Assembly (NCBI RefSeq): GCF_013149275.1
Contig: NZ_JABGNA010000005.1
Location: 310,001 to 374,000, forward strand
Length of the DNA stretch: 64,000 nt
Origin: Mucilaginibacter sp. SG564
GTDB taxonomy: Bacteria > Bacteroidota > Bacteroidia > Sphingobacteriales > Sphingobacteriaceae
Reading direction: 5' to 3'
In this document: piece by piece, positions 18,327-27,411 of the stretch
How the letters are laid out: every line of letters begins with the position of its first letter
Numbering within the stretch: position 1 is the stretch's first letter
The notes under the pieces: model-generated
The model's input: only the letters and a program-made list of their open reading frames with translations
Database searches by the model: none
Told to the model about the DNA's origin: nothing
Position numbers and translations under genes: made by a program

Positions 18327-18500
18327 AGGGGGGACAACGAGTTATCTTTTATTAGCACTTAGCATTCTAGGCCGCACAGAATTACCCAAAGGCGTAAAGT
18401 TCCCAAGATCCTTGTAAAGAAACTCCGAAGAACTAAATAACATGGTTTACATGTAAACCCACTAATTAGCACATAAGCCCCCCTTTAGGAGGTTGGGGGT
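18320..18500. repeat. Intergenic repeat cluster bounded by CCCCTAAAGGGG-type units
   Basis: A family J unit at each end, CCCCTAAAGGGGGG (18320-18333) and CCCCCCTTTAGGAGG (18478-18492), faces inward between convergent genes. Inside are CATGGTTTACATGTAAACCC (18441-18460, family I) and two ATTAGCAC words. No gene is seen. Confidence 0.6.
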
Positions 18501-18501
18501 A

Positions 18502-19194
18502 CTATTGATTATATACAAACTTGTAGCCTATTCCTCTTACGGTTTGCAGGTATTGCGGCGAATCGGCATTGGTTTCGATCTTTTTACGTAAGCGTACAAT
18601 GTGCATGTCCAGGGTGCGTGTATTTACATCGGCATTATAACCCCAAACTTCCATCATCAGTTCTTCGCGATTGATTACCTTGTTTTTATTTTTCAGAAAG
18701 TAAAGCAATATCCGGTTCTCCAGTATGGTTAGTTCAATTTTGCGGTTATCTCTGATCAGGAGGTGCGTATTGGGCAAATGCTCCATATTGGCAAAACGGT
18801 ATGATTCTGTTTTTTCGCTGTTAAGGGAGAATTTGATCTTATTGTCGATCATAGCTACCAGCACATCCATATTAAATGGCTTGGTAATATAATCGGATAC
18901 ACCAAAATTATACGCCTCTATTTTGTCCACATCCTGGGCTTTGGCCGTCATCATGATAATCAACTTATCATATCCCTTTTCCCTGATATTGCTACACACT
19001 TGCGATCCGGGTTTACCGGGCAGCATCCAATCCAACAACACGATATCCGGTTGCTCGTCCAGAATAATATTTTCGGCATCGTCGCCATTATCAGCTTCCA
19101 ATACTTTATATCCTTCTGATTGCAAACGCTCTGCTACCAGGAAACGCAGGTTTTCATCATCTTCAACCAGCGCGATTTTAATTTCTTTGTTCAT
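18502..19194 (-). CDS. OmpR/PhoB-family response regulator (RprY-like)
   Basis: 230 residues: receiver domain with the phospho-acceptor D55 in VLLDWMLPG, the acidic pair in VEDDEN and the conserved Lys in DYITKPFN, followed by a winged-helix DNA-binding domain ending in TVRGIGYKFVY. Start 3 bases after the sensor kinase stop. It is the last gene of the S9-like/kinase/regulator operon. Its targets are unknown. The RprX/RprY pair is the closest named type in Bacteroidota. Confidence 0.9.
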   Translation of the reverse strand: MNKEIKIALVEDDENLRFLVAERLQSEGYKVLEADNGDDAENIILDEQPDIVLLDWMLPGKPGSQVCSNIREKGYDKLIIMMTAKAQDVDKIEAYNFGVSDYITKPFNMDVLVAMIDNKIKFSLNSEKTESYRFANMEHLPNTHLLIRDNRKIELTILENRILLYFLKNKNKVINREELMMEVWGYNADVNTRTLDMHIVRLRKKIETNADSPQYLQTVRGIGYKFVYNQ

Positions 19195-19197
19195 ATT

Positions 19198-20841
19198 TTA
19201 ATTTTCATATGGAAGCGTAACTATAAATTCCGAACCCTCATTAACTTTACTGTGAACTATGATATCGCCATCCATAAAATTAACCAGTTCTTTACAAAAT
19301 GCCAAACCCAGGCCAACGCTTCCGTTTTGGTTATACTGATTCTCTATCCTGTAAAATTTTTTAAATATATTATTCAGCTCTTCTTTAGGTATACCTATCC
19401 CCCGGTCAACAAATGAAAATACAATATCACCCTTTTTATGCATAATATTGATGTTCAGTTCTTTTTTTTGCGGATGGGAGTACTTATAAGCATTTTCGAT
19501 AAGGTTTTGAAACACACTGCCCAACAAAACAGGGTCGGTATAAAAGGTTTGTACTCCGTTTATTTTACAACTCAATTTAAAGTCGGGATATTTTATTTTA
19601 AAGGTCTCGGTGTATCGGCCTACAAAATCCTCTACAACTATTTCTTCCTTTTTGAGCGTGATGGACTTATTCTCCAGTTGGGTAAATGACAAGAGTTTAT
19701 TCATCAAATCATTGAGCTTATCCGCCTCTTCATCCAGTATTTTGCCATAATGCTTACGCTGTCTTTCGGTAAGCTCTCCGTCGCCACGCAGGTTGGAGCC
19801 CGCTATTTTTATAACGCTTACCGGTGTCTTAAATTCATGGGTGAAGTTATTGATAAAGTCATACTGTAACTTAAACAGCTTGATGTTGACATTAAGGTTG
19901 CGGTAAATAAGCCAGCCGATAAGTACCAGAAAAAGCGATATCAACAGCACCACTGCGCCTATGGGCATAAATCGCCGGTTAATTTCATTGGCCAGGTAAC
20001 CTCGCTCTGAACTGAAATACAGCTTATAATCGGAAAACGAGCCCGGGAACGAAACTTCGGTTATCAGCTTATCTCCTTCGCTGTCCACAGGATCATAAAC
20101 AACAGGCTGTATGGATACATTCTGATACAGTTCATGTCTTGTGTTCTTTATTTTTAACCGGTACGGATCGAGATGAAAGCTCATCATATTTTGTTTGTAC
20201 GATGCCTTAACGGTATTGCGTTGCTGTAAGTCGCGGTATATTTTGATATCCTCGCGCCGTAATATATTGGTGTAACTGATTTTATTGGGTTTTACATCCC
20301 AAAATGTTTTAAACAGTTCATCCTGACTGGATACCCGGCTTGTATCGGAAAAAGCGATATAATTATTAAGCTTAACTGCCATCTCCTTAAAGTCCGACTC
20401 ATCAGAAGGGCTGATCCTTTTAGCCCCAAAAACCTTCCCTTTTTTATACCAGTATTGATATATCGACCGTACTGATATATCCAGATTGTTTCTACGGATG
20501 GTGATAGGGGTTTTAGTTCCTATCAGTACATCATAAAAAACAATACTTCGCACAAAAGCATAATCATGAAAAACAGATGCCGCGTACTTAGCCGCCGAGA
20601 CAGAATCTAAAAAACCCTGGTATGAGGTGATCTCCGGTATCTTATTCTGAAAAAAATCATTATATGGCTTTATGGTTTGCTCCAATACCTCAATTTTTTT
20701 TGAACCAAACTCGTTTTCGACATATTTTGCCGTTAAGTTATAAGATACAAAAAGAGCCACTACAAAAGTTACCGATATGAGCACCAAAAATATGATGATC
20801 AGCAAAAAGCTTTTGCGGTAAACATTTTTATATACAGGCAT
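19198..20841 (-). CDS. Sensor histidine kinase (RprX-like)
   Basis: 547-residue membrane kinase. One helix near residues 10-33 and another near 285-305 enclose a periplasmic sensor of about 250 residues with no recognised motif. The dimerisation box is FTHEFKTPVS with the phospho-acceptor H335; N, G1 and G2 boxes follow in NLIENAYKYS, FVDRGIGIP and GSVGLGLAF. Together with the regulator it forms a two-component system. The gene begins 8 bases after a lipoprotein related to S9 peptidases, which suggests that this lipoprotein helps the sensor detect its signal. Confidence 0.9.
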   Translation of the reverse strand: MPVYKNVYRKSFLLIIIFLVLISVTFVVALFVSYNLTAKYVENEFGSKKIEVLEQTIKPYNDFFQNKIPEITSYQGFLDSVSAAKYAASVFHDYAFVRSIVFYDVLIGTKTPITIRRNNLDISVRSIYQYWYKKGKVFGAKRISPSDESDFKEMAVKLNNYIAFSDTSRVSSQDELFKTFWDVKPNKISYTNILRREDIKIYRDLQQRNTVKASYKQNMMSFHLDPYRLKIKNTRHELYQNVSIQPVVYDPVDSEGDKLITEVSFPGSFSDYKLYFSSERGYLANEINRRFMPIGAVVLLISLFLVLIGWLIYRNLNVNIKLFKLQYDFINNFTHEFKTPVSVIKIAGSNLRGDGELTERQRKHYGKILDEEADKLNDLMNKLLSFTQLENKSITLKKEEIVVEDFVGRYTETFKIKYPDFKLSCKINGVQTFYTDPVLLGSVFQNLIENAYKYSHPQKKELNINIMHKKGDIVFSFVDRGIGIPKEELNNIFKKFYRIENQYNQNGSVGLGLAFCKELVNFMDGDIIVHSKVNEGSEFIVTLPYEN

Positions 20842-20849
20842 AAGGGGTA

Positions 20850-22748
20850 TTAAGGTTTAACCCGCATATTGTAATCCAGGAATTTTTCAATCTCGGCGTA
20901 CATTTCCATGCGGTTATGCTCATTTCTGAAAAAAGCCCGTTCATTGGGTTTTAAAAAGTATTTTACATCAACATTGCGTTTACGCAGTTCGCGCACAAAC
21001 TGGTTAAGCTCACTGATATTGGCGCGTTGATCTTTAGCTCCCTGAAAAATAATTAGAGGGGCTTTTATTTTATCAGTATGAAACACGGGCGAAATAGCTC
21101 TGAGTTGATCGGCATCTGTTTCGGGATTGCCAACCATTTCATATATCATTTTTAAATAGGGTTTTAAGAATGGTGGTGCATCCTTAATAAAAGTAAAAAA
21201 GTTAATAAGCCCGTTTTGCACCACAGCGCAATTATAAAGCTCGGGATGAAATGAAATACCGTACAATGCCGAGAAACCACCAAAACCATTACCAAAAATG
21301 GCTATCTTTTTTGGGTTGGCTATTTTTTGAGCTATAAGCCAGCGCACTCCGTCGGTTATATCATCCTGTATTTTACCACCAACCTGCTTAAACCCTGCAC
21401 TTCGGAAGGCTTTACCGTATCCTGTTGAACCACGATAATTAACCTGAAATACTGCGTATCCTCTGTTGGCTAAAAACTGAACGCGTTCATCATATCCCCA
21501 GGAGTCGCGGTTGCGCCAAAGCTCATCATGTGGTATAATTACTACTGGTAAATTGGTATGTTTACTACCCTGTGGTAAGGTTAAATATCCGTTGAGCAGC
21601 AAACCATCACGCGCTTTGTAGGAGATTGCCTTCATGGCACAAAGTTTTTCGGGCAATAAACCAGGATTAACATCGCCCAGCCTGGTTAGTTTATCCGTAC
21701 TTTTTTCATACAGATAAAAGGATCCCGGGTTACGGTCGGTATAAGTATTCAGGATAAATTTATTTTCGGCACTGTCCCTATCTATCACCCTTATTTCATT
21801 GCCTTTGAGTTCCGGCCGCTGCAATAAGCTATTATATATTTGCTCAACAGCGGGTATCAGAAAATGTTTATGTGGTATTGAATCTTCCCAGGAGGCAAAT
21901 TCAGCCCTGTGCTTGTTCCTGGAATATTCTACATTCAATATATCGGCCTTGCCGCAGCTAAAAATTGTTTTTTGCTCCTTACCGTCTTCAGCATTAATCT
22001 CTACCAAAGCCGTTTTATCACGATTAACGTTTGACAGGGCATAGAAATAGTTTTTCACTCCCGTAAAGGCAATTGGCTTTACGGAGTTTTTAAAGTTATT
22101 CTCAATGATCGGTTTAAATGGAGTATCATCACTGGGTCGGTATGATATGGTTTCATTTACCCCATCTGATGATTTAACCAGACGTATTTTGCCATCAGCA
22201 TCAGGGAACCATTCCGTTAGGTTACCGGGATTGATCAGGTAAGGTTTCAGCTCACCTGTTTTTATATTGAGGCGATAGATATCAAAATTCGCAGGGTCGC
22301 GTTTATTCATTTTAATGGTGATCACATTGGGTTCACTCCTGCTGCGGTTAAGCATGCCCACCTTTACCCTGTTTAAGCTGAGCACCGTGCGCAATTTAAG
22401 CGAATCCACATCGATAGCGTACATTTTGAAACTGTCGAAATCGATAGCTTCATGGCTGAATACCAATTGATCATTATAGGTCCAGAAATAATCGGGGCGT
22501 ACGGAAAAATCATCAAAAGAGGTTATCATATGCTCCTTACCGTCGCTTAGCGATTGCACAAAAAGGTTCCTCTTTTCCCTGTATGATTTTAGATAGGATA
22601 CATACTTACCATCGGGCGATAGTTTATAAAACATCTTTTCCGGCGCTTTAAAAAAATCGGCAATAGGAATTTGCCTCGCTTTATTCTTGCAGGAATATAA
22701 GGTTAGTATAAAAACAATTAACAATAGATGTCTCAATCGGCCCAACAT
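20850..22748 (-). CDS. S9 prolyl-oligopeptidase-like lipoprotein lacking catalytic Ser and His
   Basis: 632 residues with a lipoprotein signal (hydrophobic LLLIVFILTLYS then Cys). It has the S9 architecture: an N-terminal beta-propeller (about 40-380) and a C-terminal alpha/beta-hydrolase. The nucleophile elbow that should read G-x-S-x-G-G is GNGFGG, with Gly at residue 488 where Ser belongs. The catalytic aspartate region is kept (GAKDQRAN, D573), but the His of the family's DEGHGF motif is replaced: NERAFF has Ala at 605. It should therefore have no peptidase activity. A GTG at 22757 is in frame; the ATG at 22748 gives a better signal peptide. It is the first gene of a kinase/regulator operon. 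Confidence 0.82.
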   Translation of the reverse strand: MLGRLRHLLLIVFILTLYSCKNKARQIPIADFFKAPEKMFYKLSPDGKYVSYLKSYREKRNLFVQSLSDGKEHMITSFDDFSVRPDYFWTYNDQLVFSHEAIDFDSFKMYAIDVDSLKLRTVLSLNRVKVGMLNRSRSEPNVITIKMNKRDPANFDIYRLNIKTGELKPYLINPGNLTEWFPDADGKIRLVKSSDGVNETISYRPSDDTPFKPIIENNFKNSVKPIAFTGVKNYFYALSNVNRDKTALVEINAEDGKEQKTIFSCGKADILNVEYSRNKHRAEFASWEDSIPHKHFLIPAVEQIYNSLLQRPELKGNEIRVIDRDSAENKFILNTYTDRNPGSFYLYEKSTDKLTRLGDVNPGLLPEKLCAMKAISYKARDGLLLNGYLTLPQGSKHTNLPVVIIPHDELWRNRDSWGYDERVQFLANRGYAVFQVNYRGSTGYGKAFRSAGFKQVGGKIQDDITDGVRWLIAQKIANPKKIAIFGNGFGGFSALYGISFHPELYNCAVVQNGLINFFTFIKDAPPFLKPYLKMIYEMVGNPETDADQLRAISPVFHTDKIKAPLIIFQGAKDQRANISELNQFVRELRKRNVDVKYFLKPNERAFFRNEHNRMEMYAEIEKFLDYNMRVKP

Positions 22749-22888
22749 GGTAATCACCCCAATTTTATTATTCTGGTCAAATTAGCTAAATAACTTAATG
22801 TTATCAAAATGTCACTACAATTTTACCCACCTATAACGTTATATACTATTAAAATACTTTCGCCGAAACGTGGTAATTATTAATTGAC

Positions 22889-22896
22889 TATTTTTG
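22889..22896 (+). promoter_or_regulatory. -7 element for the TPR gene
   Basis: TATTTTTG fits TAnnTTTG and ends five bases before the ATG at 22902, suggesting a leaderless or very short-leader transcript. An upstream TTG start (22884) would lie before this element. Confidence 0.5.
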
Positions 22897-22901
22897 AGCA
22901 G

Positions 22902-24707
22902 ATGAGGGCTTTATTAAATACTGTTATTATTGTTTTGGTAATGGCAACCCGGCTTTTTGCCCAGGATAACGACCTGCAATTAGCCAAACAATATGCCAGC
23001 AATGGCGAGCCGCAAAAAGCCCTGGATATATACCAGAAACTATACAAACAGAACAACGAAGGCTATTACTCCTACTATGTGAATACCCTAATCAGTCTTA
23101 AAAAATTTGATGAGGCCGAAAGTGTGGTAAAAAAGCTGGTACGCAAACACCCCAATGAAAATCAGTACCAGATAACCCTGGGCACAGTTTATACTCAAGA
23201 GGGCAATCTGAGCAAGGCCGACGCCATTTATGACAACCTGATCAAAAACCTGCCCGCCGATCGTAATGAAATAGCTATGTTGGCCGGTCAGTTTTACCAG
23301 AGCGCTAATTTGGATTATGCCATCAAGATATTTCAGCAGGGCCGCAAAACGCTCAACAGCAACGAAGCGTTCACCTATGAGCTCATCAATCTTTACCGTT
23401 TTAAAAGGGATAAAATAAACCTTACCGAAGAATATCTGAACTTTTTGCCGGCGAATCCCAATTTCATTGCCCAGGCCGAAAACGCTTTTGCCACCATTTA
23501 TGAGGGTGATGTGGATTATAACATGCTAAAATCAAACCTGCTAAGACGCATACAAAAAGATCCGCAGCAAACGATATATGCCGAACTGCTTACCTGGCAA
23601 TTTATGCAACAAAAGGAATTTGACCTGGCCCTAAACCAGGCGCTGGCCTTAAGCCGCAGGCAAAATGACGATGGCACCAACATTTTTGAACTTTGCCGCA
23701 CCCTAAGCTCCAACGAAGCTTATGACGCTGCTATACGTGGATATGAATATATCATTAGCAAGGGTAAAACATCACCCATGTACATCCCCGCCAAAATTGA
23801 GCTCATCAACACTAAAAATTTAAAAGTAACCTCGGGTAAATACCTCCCTGCCGATTTGACCGGTTTGGAGCAGGATTATAATGACCTCCTGACCGAATTT
23901 GGGCGCAATAACAGTACCGTTTTTGCCATGCAGAAACTGGCTAACCTGCAGGCATTCAAACTGCATAAACTTAACGAAGCCCAAAAACTGCTGGAAGACG
24001 CCGTAAATATTCCCAACATCAGGCCCGAACTGCTGGCTTCCTGCAAACTCGACTTGGGCGATATATACCTCATCAACAAACAGCCCTGGGAGGCCACCCT
24101 CTTATACAGCCAGGTAGAGAAGGATTTTCCGAACACCGATATTAACCAGGATGCCAAATTCCGGAACGCCAAACTGGCTTATTATACCGGCGATTTTACC
24201 TGGGCCAAAGGACAGCTTAATGTATTGAAGGCCGCCACATCGCAATTAATTGCCAATGATGCCCTCAATTTACAATTGCTGATCAACGATAATACGACTG
24301 CCGACAGCGTAGGCAATGCCCTGAAAATATATGCCCGGGCCGATCTGCTGATATTTGCCGAACAACCCGAAAAGGCTGTGATGACGCTGGACAGCATCGA
24401 TAAAAAATTCCCGAACAATAGTCTGAGGGATGATATCCTGATGTCGAAATCAAGGATACTGATACAGCAAAAAAACTATGCCGCCGCCGTGCCCCTCCTC
24501 AAAAAAATAGCCGACGGCCACCCTAATGACCTTTGGGCCGATGATGCCGTTTTTATGCTGGGTGATATCTATGAAAACCGCCTTGACGATAAAGCCAGCG
24601 CCAAAGTCTGGTACGAAAAGATAGTCAAAAACTACCCTGGCAGCCTCTGGATCAATGAAGCCCGTAAGCGTTTCAGACTATTAAGGGGCGATAAGGCGGA
24701 TTCCTGA
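22902..24707 (+). CDS. Exported tetratricopeptide-repeat protein
   Basis: 601 residues. A signal peptide (LLNTVIIVLVMATRLFAQ) is followed by TPR-type helical pairs over the whole length, for example LAKQYASNGEPQKALDIYQK, ITLGTVYTQEGNLSKADAIY, and near the C-terminus AVFMLGDIYENRLDDKASAK. Proteins like this are common in Bacteroidota and often act as periplasmic scaffolds; a specific function cannot be given. A TTG at 22884 is in frame, but the ATG at 22902 follows a good -7 element and starts the signal peptide cleanly. It is divergent from the S9-like operon. Confidence 0.83.
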   Translation: MRALLNTVIIVLVMATRLFAQDNDLQLAKQYASNGEPQKALDIYQKLYKQNNEGYYSYYVNTLISLKKFDEAESVVKKLVRKHPNENQYQITLGTVYTQEGNLSKADAIYDNLIKNLPADRNEIAMLAGQFYQSANLDYAIKIFQQGRKTLNSNEAFTYELINLYRFKRDKINLTEEYLNFLPANPNFIAQAENAFATIYEGDVDYNMLKSNLLRRIQKDPQQTIYAELLTWQFMQQKEFDLALNQALALSRRQNDDGTNIFELCRTLSSNEAYDAAIRGYEYIISKGKTSPMYIPAKIELINTKNLKVTSGKYLPADLTGLEQDYNDLLTEFGRNNSTVFAMQKLANLQAFKLHKLNEAQKLLEDAVNIPNIRPELLASCKLDLGDIYLINKQPWEATLLYSQVEKDFPNTDINQDAKFRNAKLAYYTGDFTWAKGQLNVLKAATSQLIANDALNLQLLINDNTTADSVGNALKIYARADLLIFAEQPEKAVMTLDSIDKKFPNNSLRDDILMSKSRILIQQKNYAAAVPLLKKIADGHPNDLWADDAVFMLGDIYENRLDDKASAKVWYEKIVKNYPGSLWINEARKRFRLLRGDKADS

Positions 24708-24998
24708 GGATTCATTGGTTTATTGATTTATTAGTAAATTATGTTAAAAAGTGGGTTTACATGGTTTACACTTTTCATAGTTTACATTATTTTAAATAAT
24801 TGAAAATCAATTATTTAAAATATTTTTTATCAAAAAAACCGGTTTACAGTGTAAACCCATAAATAATAAGGTTTACATTGATCAGCTTTAAGCAAAGTAC
24901 TCAGGAAACCCTTAAATAACCTGAACTGCTTAAGTTCATCGGGCAGTACCCGTTCAACTAATGAACAACTGAACCAATGAACTAATAAACCAATTAAC
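24708..24998. repeat. Gene-free stretch of family I and family F repeats
   Basis: It holds the 30-base family I copy (24746-24775) also found at 52885-52914, a perfect AT-rich hairpin (24788-24822), the inverted family I words GGTTTACAGTGTAAACCC (24841-24858) and GGTTTACA (24870-24877), and family F words (ACTAATGAACAACTGAACC and on) at 24957-24990. No coding potential is seen. Confidence 0.7.
24788..24828 (+). terminator. AT-rich hairpin and T-run, possible terminator of the TPR gene
   Basis: Perfect 16-base-pair stem TATTTTAAATAATTGA / TCAATTATTTAAAATA, loop AAA, then six T. Only two G:C pairs, so it is weak for its length. It sits inside a family I repeat. Confidence 0.45.
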
Positions 24999-25006
24999 TA
25001 CTTTTG
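24999..25006 (+). promoter_or_regulatory. -7 element for the DUF4286 gene
   Basis: TACTTTTG, seven bases before the ATG. Fits TAnnTTTG. Confidence 0.5.
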
Positions 25007-25013
25007 CAGCACC

Positions 25014-25316
25014 ATGATTGTATACAACGACACCATAATAATTGAAGAAAGCATTCACGATGAGTGGCTTAACTGGATCAAGACTGTTCATATACCTGCT
25101 ATAATGGCTACGGGCTGTTTCCGGTCATACAAGATATTGACTGTTATAGACTCGCCTAACGAGGGAGTTACCTACTGCATCCAGTATAATGCCGATAGCA
25201 TTGAACAGTTCCAGCAGTTTTACATGAACCACCTGCATAAGTTTCAGGCTATCCATCAGCAGCAGTTTGATGAGAAATTTGTGATGTTCAATACCCTGAT
25301 GAAAGAGGTAGAATAA
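25014..25316 (+). CDS. DUF4286-family small protein
   Basis: 100-residue cytoplasmic protein that matches the DUF4286 pattern: an N-terminal MIVYNDTIIIEES strand, WLNWIKTVHIPAIMATGCF, and the TYCIQYNADSIEQF strand. The fold is ferredoxin-like and the function is unknown. It has its own -7 element and is followed about 200 bases later by a strong terminator, so it is probably transcribed alone. Confidence 0.8.
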   Translation: MIVYNDTIIIEESIHDEWLNWIKTVHIPAIMATGCFRSYKILTVIDSPNEGVTYCIQYNADSIEQFQQFYMNHLHKFQAIHQQQFDEKFVMFNTLMKEVE

Positions 25317-25512
25317 AAACTTTTTAAACCTTAAATTTTAACATTTTTGTAGCCAAAAACGGGGTAAAATTACTCGGAAACTGTTTGGGAACCCTCATTT
25401 TAACAAATTCCAGCGCAATTTTGAGCAGCTTTTTAAACTTTAAAAAGTTTTAATTTATTGGCTGTCAAATAATGACATAAATAGTTTATTTCTTCACTTT
25501 CCCCCCTTAAAT

Positions 25513-25558
25513 AAAACAGCCCGGCGTTCTTATTTGCAGAACGTCGGGCTGTTTTGTA
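25513..25558 (+). terminator. Strong rho-independent terminator
   Basis: Eighteen-base-pair stem AAAACAGCCCGGCGTTCT / AGAACGTCGGGCTGTTTT with one G:T pair, loop TATTTGC. It lies downstream of the DUF4286 gene; the T-run is part of the stem. Confidence 0.8.
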
Positions 25559-25613
25559 TTATAATATACGGAATTTTCGTGGCAATCACAAACTATCCGC
25601 CTTTTAAAAAGGG

Positions 25614-25686
25614 TGTCATGCTGAGCCCCGTCGAAGCATGGTGGGCAGGCCTGTGCGCACGTCCTTCGACAAGCTCAGGATGACAG
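25614..25686. repeat. Family K inverted repeat
   Basis: TGTCATGCTGAGCCCCGTCG and AAGCATG face CGTCCTTCGACAAGC and TCAGGATGACA. Similar units are at 12537 and 52491. This type of repeat is common between genes of many Bacteroidota. Confidence 0.7.
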
Positions 25687-25700
25687 GCCATCATATTTAA

Positions 25701-25733
25701 AGACTTACGAAGTTTTGAAAACTTCGTAAGTCT
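25701..25733. repeat. Perfect 33-base palindrome
   Basis: AGACTTACGAAGTTTT and AAAACTTCGTAAGTCT flank one central G. It has no T-run of its own and is not an obvious terminator. Confidence 0.8.
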
Positions 25734-25830
25734 GGGTCTGGAAGGACACTTGCGGTAACAGTACCGGGATTATCTGCACATCTAAAACCTGCACATCCAC
25801 ACATCAAAAAGTTCCCCCTTTAGGGGGCCT

Positions 25831-26640
25831 TTACTTAGTGATCAAATTATACAACTCATCCAATCGTGGGGTGAGCACAATTTCGATGCGCCTGTTTTTG
25901 GCACGGGCCTCATTGGTTGGGGCAGGATCGATGGGTTGGAACTCACTCTTACCTGTAGCCGTTAACCGGTGCGGGTCAACTTTTTCAACTTCAGTTAAGT
26001 AGCGGGTCACGGAAGTGGCTCGCAGTACGCTCAGGTCCCAGTTATCTTTGATCTGGCCCAGGTTAATTACCTTTTTATCGTCGGTATGCCCTTCAATGGC
26101 CATGTTAATATCGGGTTCTTTGTTCAGTACTACAGCCAGTTGTTTCAGGGCGGCTTTGCCTTTATCGTCAATCACAATACTGCCCGACGGGAACAGCAGC
26201 TTATCGGCCAATGATACATATACTTTGCCGTTACGGATATCAACCGTTAAACCACTTTGCTGAAAGCCCAGCAAGGCCTGCTGCAATTTATTTTTGAGCG
26301 CGTTGGCGGCCTCATCGCGTTTACGCAAGATATCTTCCACCTCTTTTAAGCGGGCTTCGCGTTTTTCCAGGTCGGCAGCCAGGCGTTTTAGTTTTGACGA
26401 GCTGGTGCTCAGGTTACTGTTCAGAGCACTGTTGTTATTACTCAGGTTGGCCAGTTCACGGTGCAGGCGCATGGTATCGGCCCTGAGCTGAAAAACCTGG
26501 GTTTCCAATGTTTCGGTACGGGTGGTTAAAGAATCGCGTTCGGCAATCAAAGCTTTGTAGGCCTTTGGCGACATGATCTTACAGGAAGAATAAAAGGTAA
26601 GACTCAGAACCAGGGCCAACAGATAGTAGGTGATCTTCAT
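25831..26640 (-). CDS. OmpA-family lipoprotein
   Basis: 269 residues: lipoprotein signal (LVLSLTFYSS then Cys), a coiled coil of about 90 residues rich in R, L, E, S and N (about 30-130), and an OmpA C-terminal domain that binds peptidoglycan. The OmpA motif is clear: EGHTDDK, NWDLSVLRATSVTRYL, and ARAKNRRIEIVL. It probably bridges the outer membrane and the cell wall. The stop codon touches a family J repeat, and family F words lie just upstream of its start. Confidence 0.88.
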   Translation of the reverse strand: MKITYYLLALVLSLTFYSSCKIMSPKAYKALIAERDSLTTRTETLETQVFQLRADTMRLHRELANLSNNNSALNSNLSTSSSKLKRLAADLEKREARLKEVEDILRKRDEAANALKNKLQQALLGFQQSGLTVDIRNGKVYVSLADKLLFPSGSIVIDDKGKAALKQLAVVLNKEPDINMAIEGHTDDKKVINLGQIKDNWDLSVLRATSVTRYLTEVEKVDPHRLTATGKSEFQPIDPAPTNEARAKNRRIEIVLTPRLDELYNLITK

Positions 26641-26649
26641 TGTGATATA

Positions 26650-26743
26650 TTTATTTGTTCATTAGTTCAATTGCTCATTAGTTCATTAGTCTGCATTATA
26701 TCCATCCATGGTTGCCAACATGGTACCAATGAACAACTGAACC
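26650..26743. repeat. Family F inverted repeat
   Basis: GTTCATTAGTTCAATTGC and TCATTAGTTCATTAG face AATGAACAACTGAACC after about 45 bases. It fills the gap between the OmpA and DUF2461 genes. Confidence 0.65.
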
Positions 26744-26745
26744 AC

Positions 26746-27411
26746 TTACGCCATTGCGTTTCTTAAAAAAACGTTGAGCGGGTAAATGAGCTTGCAATCC
26801 TGGGCAATCTGCGCTGCCGCGTTCTTTTTAACGATGTCCTTGTCGCTTATCTTATGCCAGGCTATAAAACTTTTCAGCTTCAGCAGGTCGATATTTTCAT
26901 TATCTGGGGTGTAACCCTGCGGAGCGGTTTTTAATTGCTCCTGCGCCCTGAAATCGCCAAATAGCTTTATAAATTCCGGCGCATCAATAATCTCTTTCAG
27001 CTCATGCGCGTTATAATCAATTTCCTGGCGTATGGCTTTCAGATGTGCGGCTTCGGGCATCCAATATCCGCCGGCTATAAAGGAGTTGCCACCGGGCTGT
27101 ATCTGTAAGTAATATTCGGCTCCGCCAAGCTTGGTGCCTTGTGTGGGCAGACTGATGCCAAAGTTGATTTTATAAGGTGTTTTATCTTTCCGGAAACGGA
27201 TGTCGCGGTAAATGCGCATTACGCACTTTTTGGGGTCGAGCGTTTCGTCAATTGCCTGGTCAACCCGGTGCATTTCGCCCAGTAGTTCAACCGTAAACTC
27301 AATTACATTTTCACGGGCTTTTTCATAGCGGGCCTTGTTCTCTGAAAACCACTCCCGGTTATTGTTTGCTGCGAGATCCTTTAAAAATTCAAGACTTTCC
27401 TGGTTTATCAT
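26746..27411 (-). CDS. DUF2461-family protein (TIGR02453)
   Basis: 221-residue cytoplasmic protein of unknown function. Family marks: FLKDLAANNNREWFSENK at the start, MRIYRDIRFRKDKTPYK and GISLPTQGTK in the middle, and PGGNSFIAGGYWMPE. The ATG lies 23 bases inside the end of the DUF983 gene, so the two are probably translationally coupled, though no shared function is evident. Confidence 0.85.
   Translation of the reverse strand: MINQESLEFLKDLAANNNREWFSENKARYEKARENVIEFTVELLGEMHRVDQAIDETLDPKKCVMRIYRDIRFRKDKTPYKINFGISLPTQGTKLGGAEYYLQIQPGGNSFIAGGYWMPEAAHLKAIRQEIDYNAHELKEIIDAPEFIKLFGDFRAQEQLKTAPQGYTPDNENIDLLKLKSFIAWHKISDKDIVKKNAAAQIAQDCKLIYPLNVFLRNAMA

Larger units (their letters stand above)
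25317..25830. repeat. Gene-free stretch: terminator and several repeat families
   Basis: No gene is visible. 25317-25510 is AT-rich with no clear element apart from CTTTTTAAAC copies. Then come the terminator at 25513-25558, a family K repeat (25614-25686), a perfect palindrome (25701-25733), a family B arm (25774-25805) with CTGCACATC words, and a family J unit TTCCCCCTTTAGGGGGCC (25812-25829) next to the OmpA stop codon. Confidence 0.65.
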
